From: Plakobranchus ocellatus
Lineage: Eukaryota > Mollusca > Gastropoda > Plakobranchidae
Assembly (NCBI GenBank): GCA_019648995.1
Contig: BLXT01002595.1
Coordinates: 269,064-289,085 of the forward strand
Length of the DNA: 20,022 nucleotides
Direction of reading: 5' to 3'
Positions 19,526 to 20,022 of this stretch are shown one piece after another. The position numbers and the translations under genes were made by a program. The notes below the pieces were generated by a model. The model saw nothing but the letters and a program-made list of their open reading frames with translations. It had not been told where the DNA came from and made no database searches. Position 1 is the stretch's first letter. Each line of letters begins with the position of its first letter.

Positions 19526-20022
19526 ATAACAATGCCGTTCAATTTGTATGTTACAGTATAACGTATAAAATTATATATTCACAAGTTGGGAATATAATTT
19601 TTAAAAGGGAATCTTTGGCAAACTAAAAATAAGGTCAGCAGATGCAACTCTCGTGTTCTTTTACAGGTACCAGTATATGTACTAAACCAATAACTTGACC
19701 ATGTGAATGCATTTTCCAGATCAGTGTATGTGTGATAAAAAAAAAAAACCGAAAAAAAAAACATTCTTAAAAGCACAATAAAAATGTATCTTATCATATT
19801 AATGCACATTCCCTAGGTCGTAATTTGTAATTGTATTTCATTTAGACAAAATTTACAAAGCATGGGGAAAAGCATGAAAAGTAAAGATGCATACAGAATA
19901 CAGGTGACTTTGCTTATGTTGACATTAAATATTATTTTATTATGACATTAAATAATATTTAAATAAATTGCACATTAATAGAATTACCCGAGAAACAGGA
20001 TGTAATAGCATTGAAAATGATG

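Larger units (their letters stand above)
16981..20022. other. Intergenic sequence
   Basis: No gene supported on either strand. Base composition is AT-rich without the T excess of the preceding region. It contains a SINE-like fragment (17437-17515), a MITE-like element (17823-18026), a C/CA repeat (17906-17928), GC-rich patches near 18125-18160, and a regular C-run tract at 19509-19525. The longer open frames here (minus strand 17371-17839, plus strand 18934-19182) show no recognisable domain. Confidence 0.6.

Overview
This is animal nuclear DNA. One gene can be firmly identified: a plus-strand G1/S cyclin, cyclin E, split into at least seven coding exons with canonical GT-AG introns between positions 351 and 8060. 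The protein has the signatures of a cyclin E: an MR-x-IL-LDWL helix, KLEEIYPPKL, FAYVTD and a HNIQTH motif. Its first ~100 residues lie upstream, apart from a possible 16-base exon end at the left edge. AT-rich sequence, introns of 0.3-3.5 kb, microsatellites and a dispersed AGATCTAG-type motif suggest an invertebrate, perhaps a gastropod mollusc. That placement is a guess from general impression, not a match.

Layout. 1-8060: cyclin E coding exons and introns. The exons add up to 377 codons and end in TAG at 8058-8060. The longest intron (3496-6979) holds an island of AGATCTAG-like motifs and a likely decayed transposon at 4641-5770, with near-perfect inverted ends beside TTAA/CTAA and 44-bp subterminal repeats. 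8061-10862: the 3' untranslated region, clearly richer in T than A. 10863-12721: a 1.86-kb block bounded by a 24-bp inverted repeat (22/24). It holds a long AT hairpin, a 217-bp tandem duplication and a CpG-rich islet, and lacks the T excess. 12722-16980: T-rich sequence again, ending at AATAAA (16947) followed by GT-rich sequence. 16981-20022: no supported gene; T excess disappears. It contains a MITE-like element, a weak SINE-like remnant and a C-run tract with G-quadruplex potential on the minus strand.

The simplest reading is that cyclin E is transcribed to about 16,970, with alternative upstream poly(A) sites, and that the 10,863-12,721 block is a later insertion into that 3' region. RNA data would settle it.

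Most interesting in the protein: the tail position that normally carries the Fbw7 phosphodegron (LLTPPxS in vertebrates) reads LLEPPGS, with glutamate where the phospho-threonine should be, and no Thr-Pro pair elsewhere in the tail. No CRISPR array, rRNA, intact tRNA, intact transposase or prokaryotic feature was seen.
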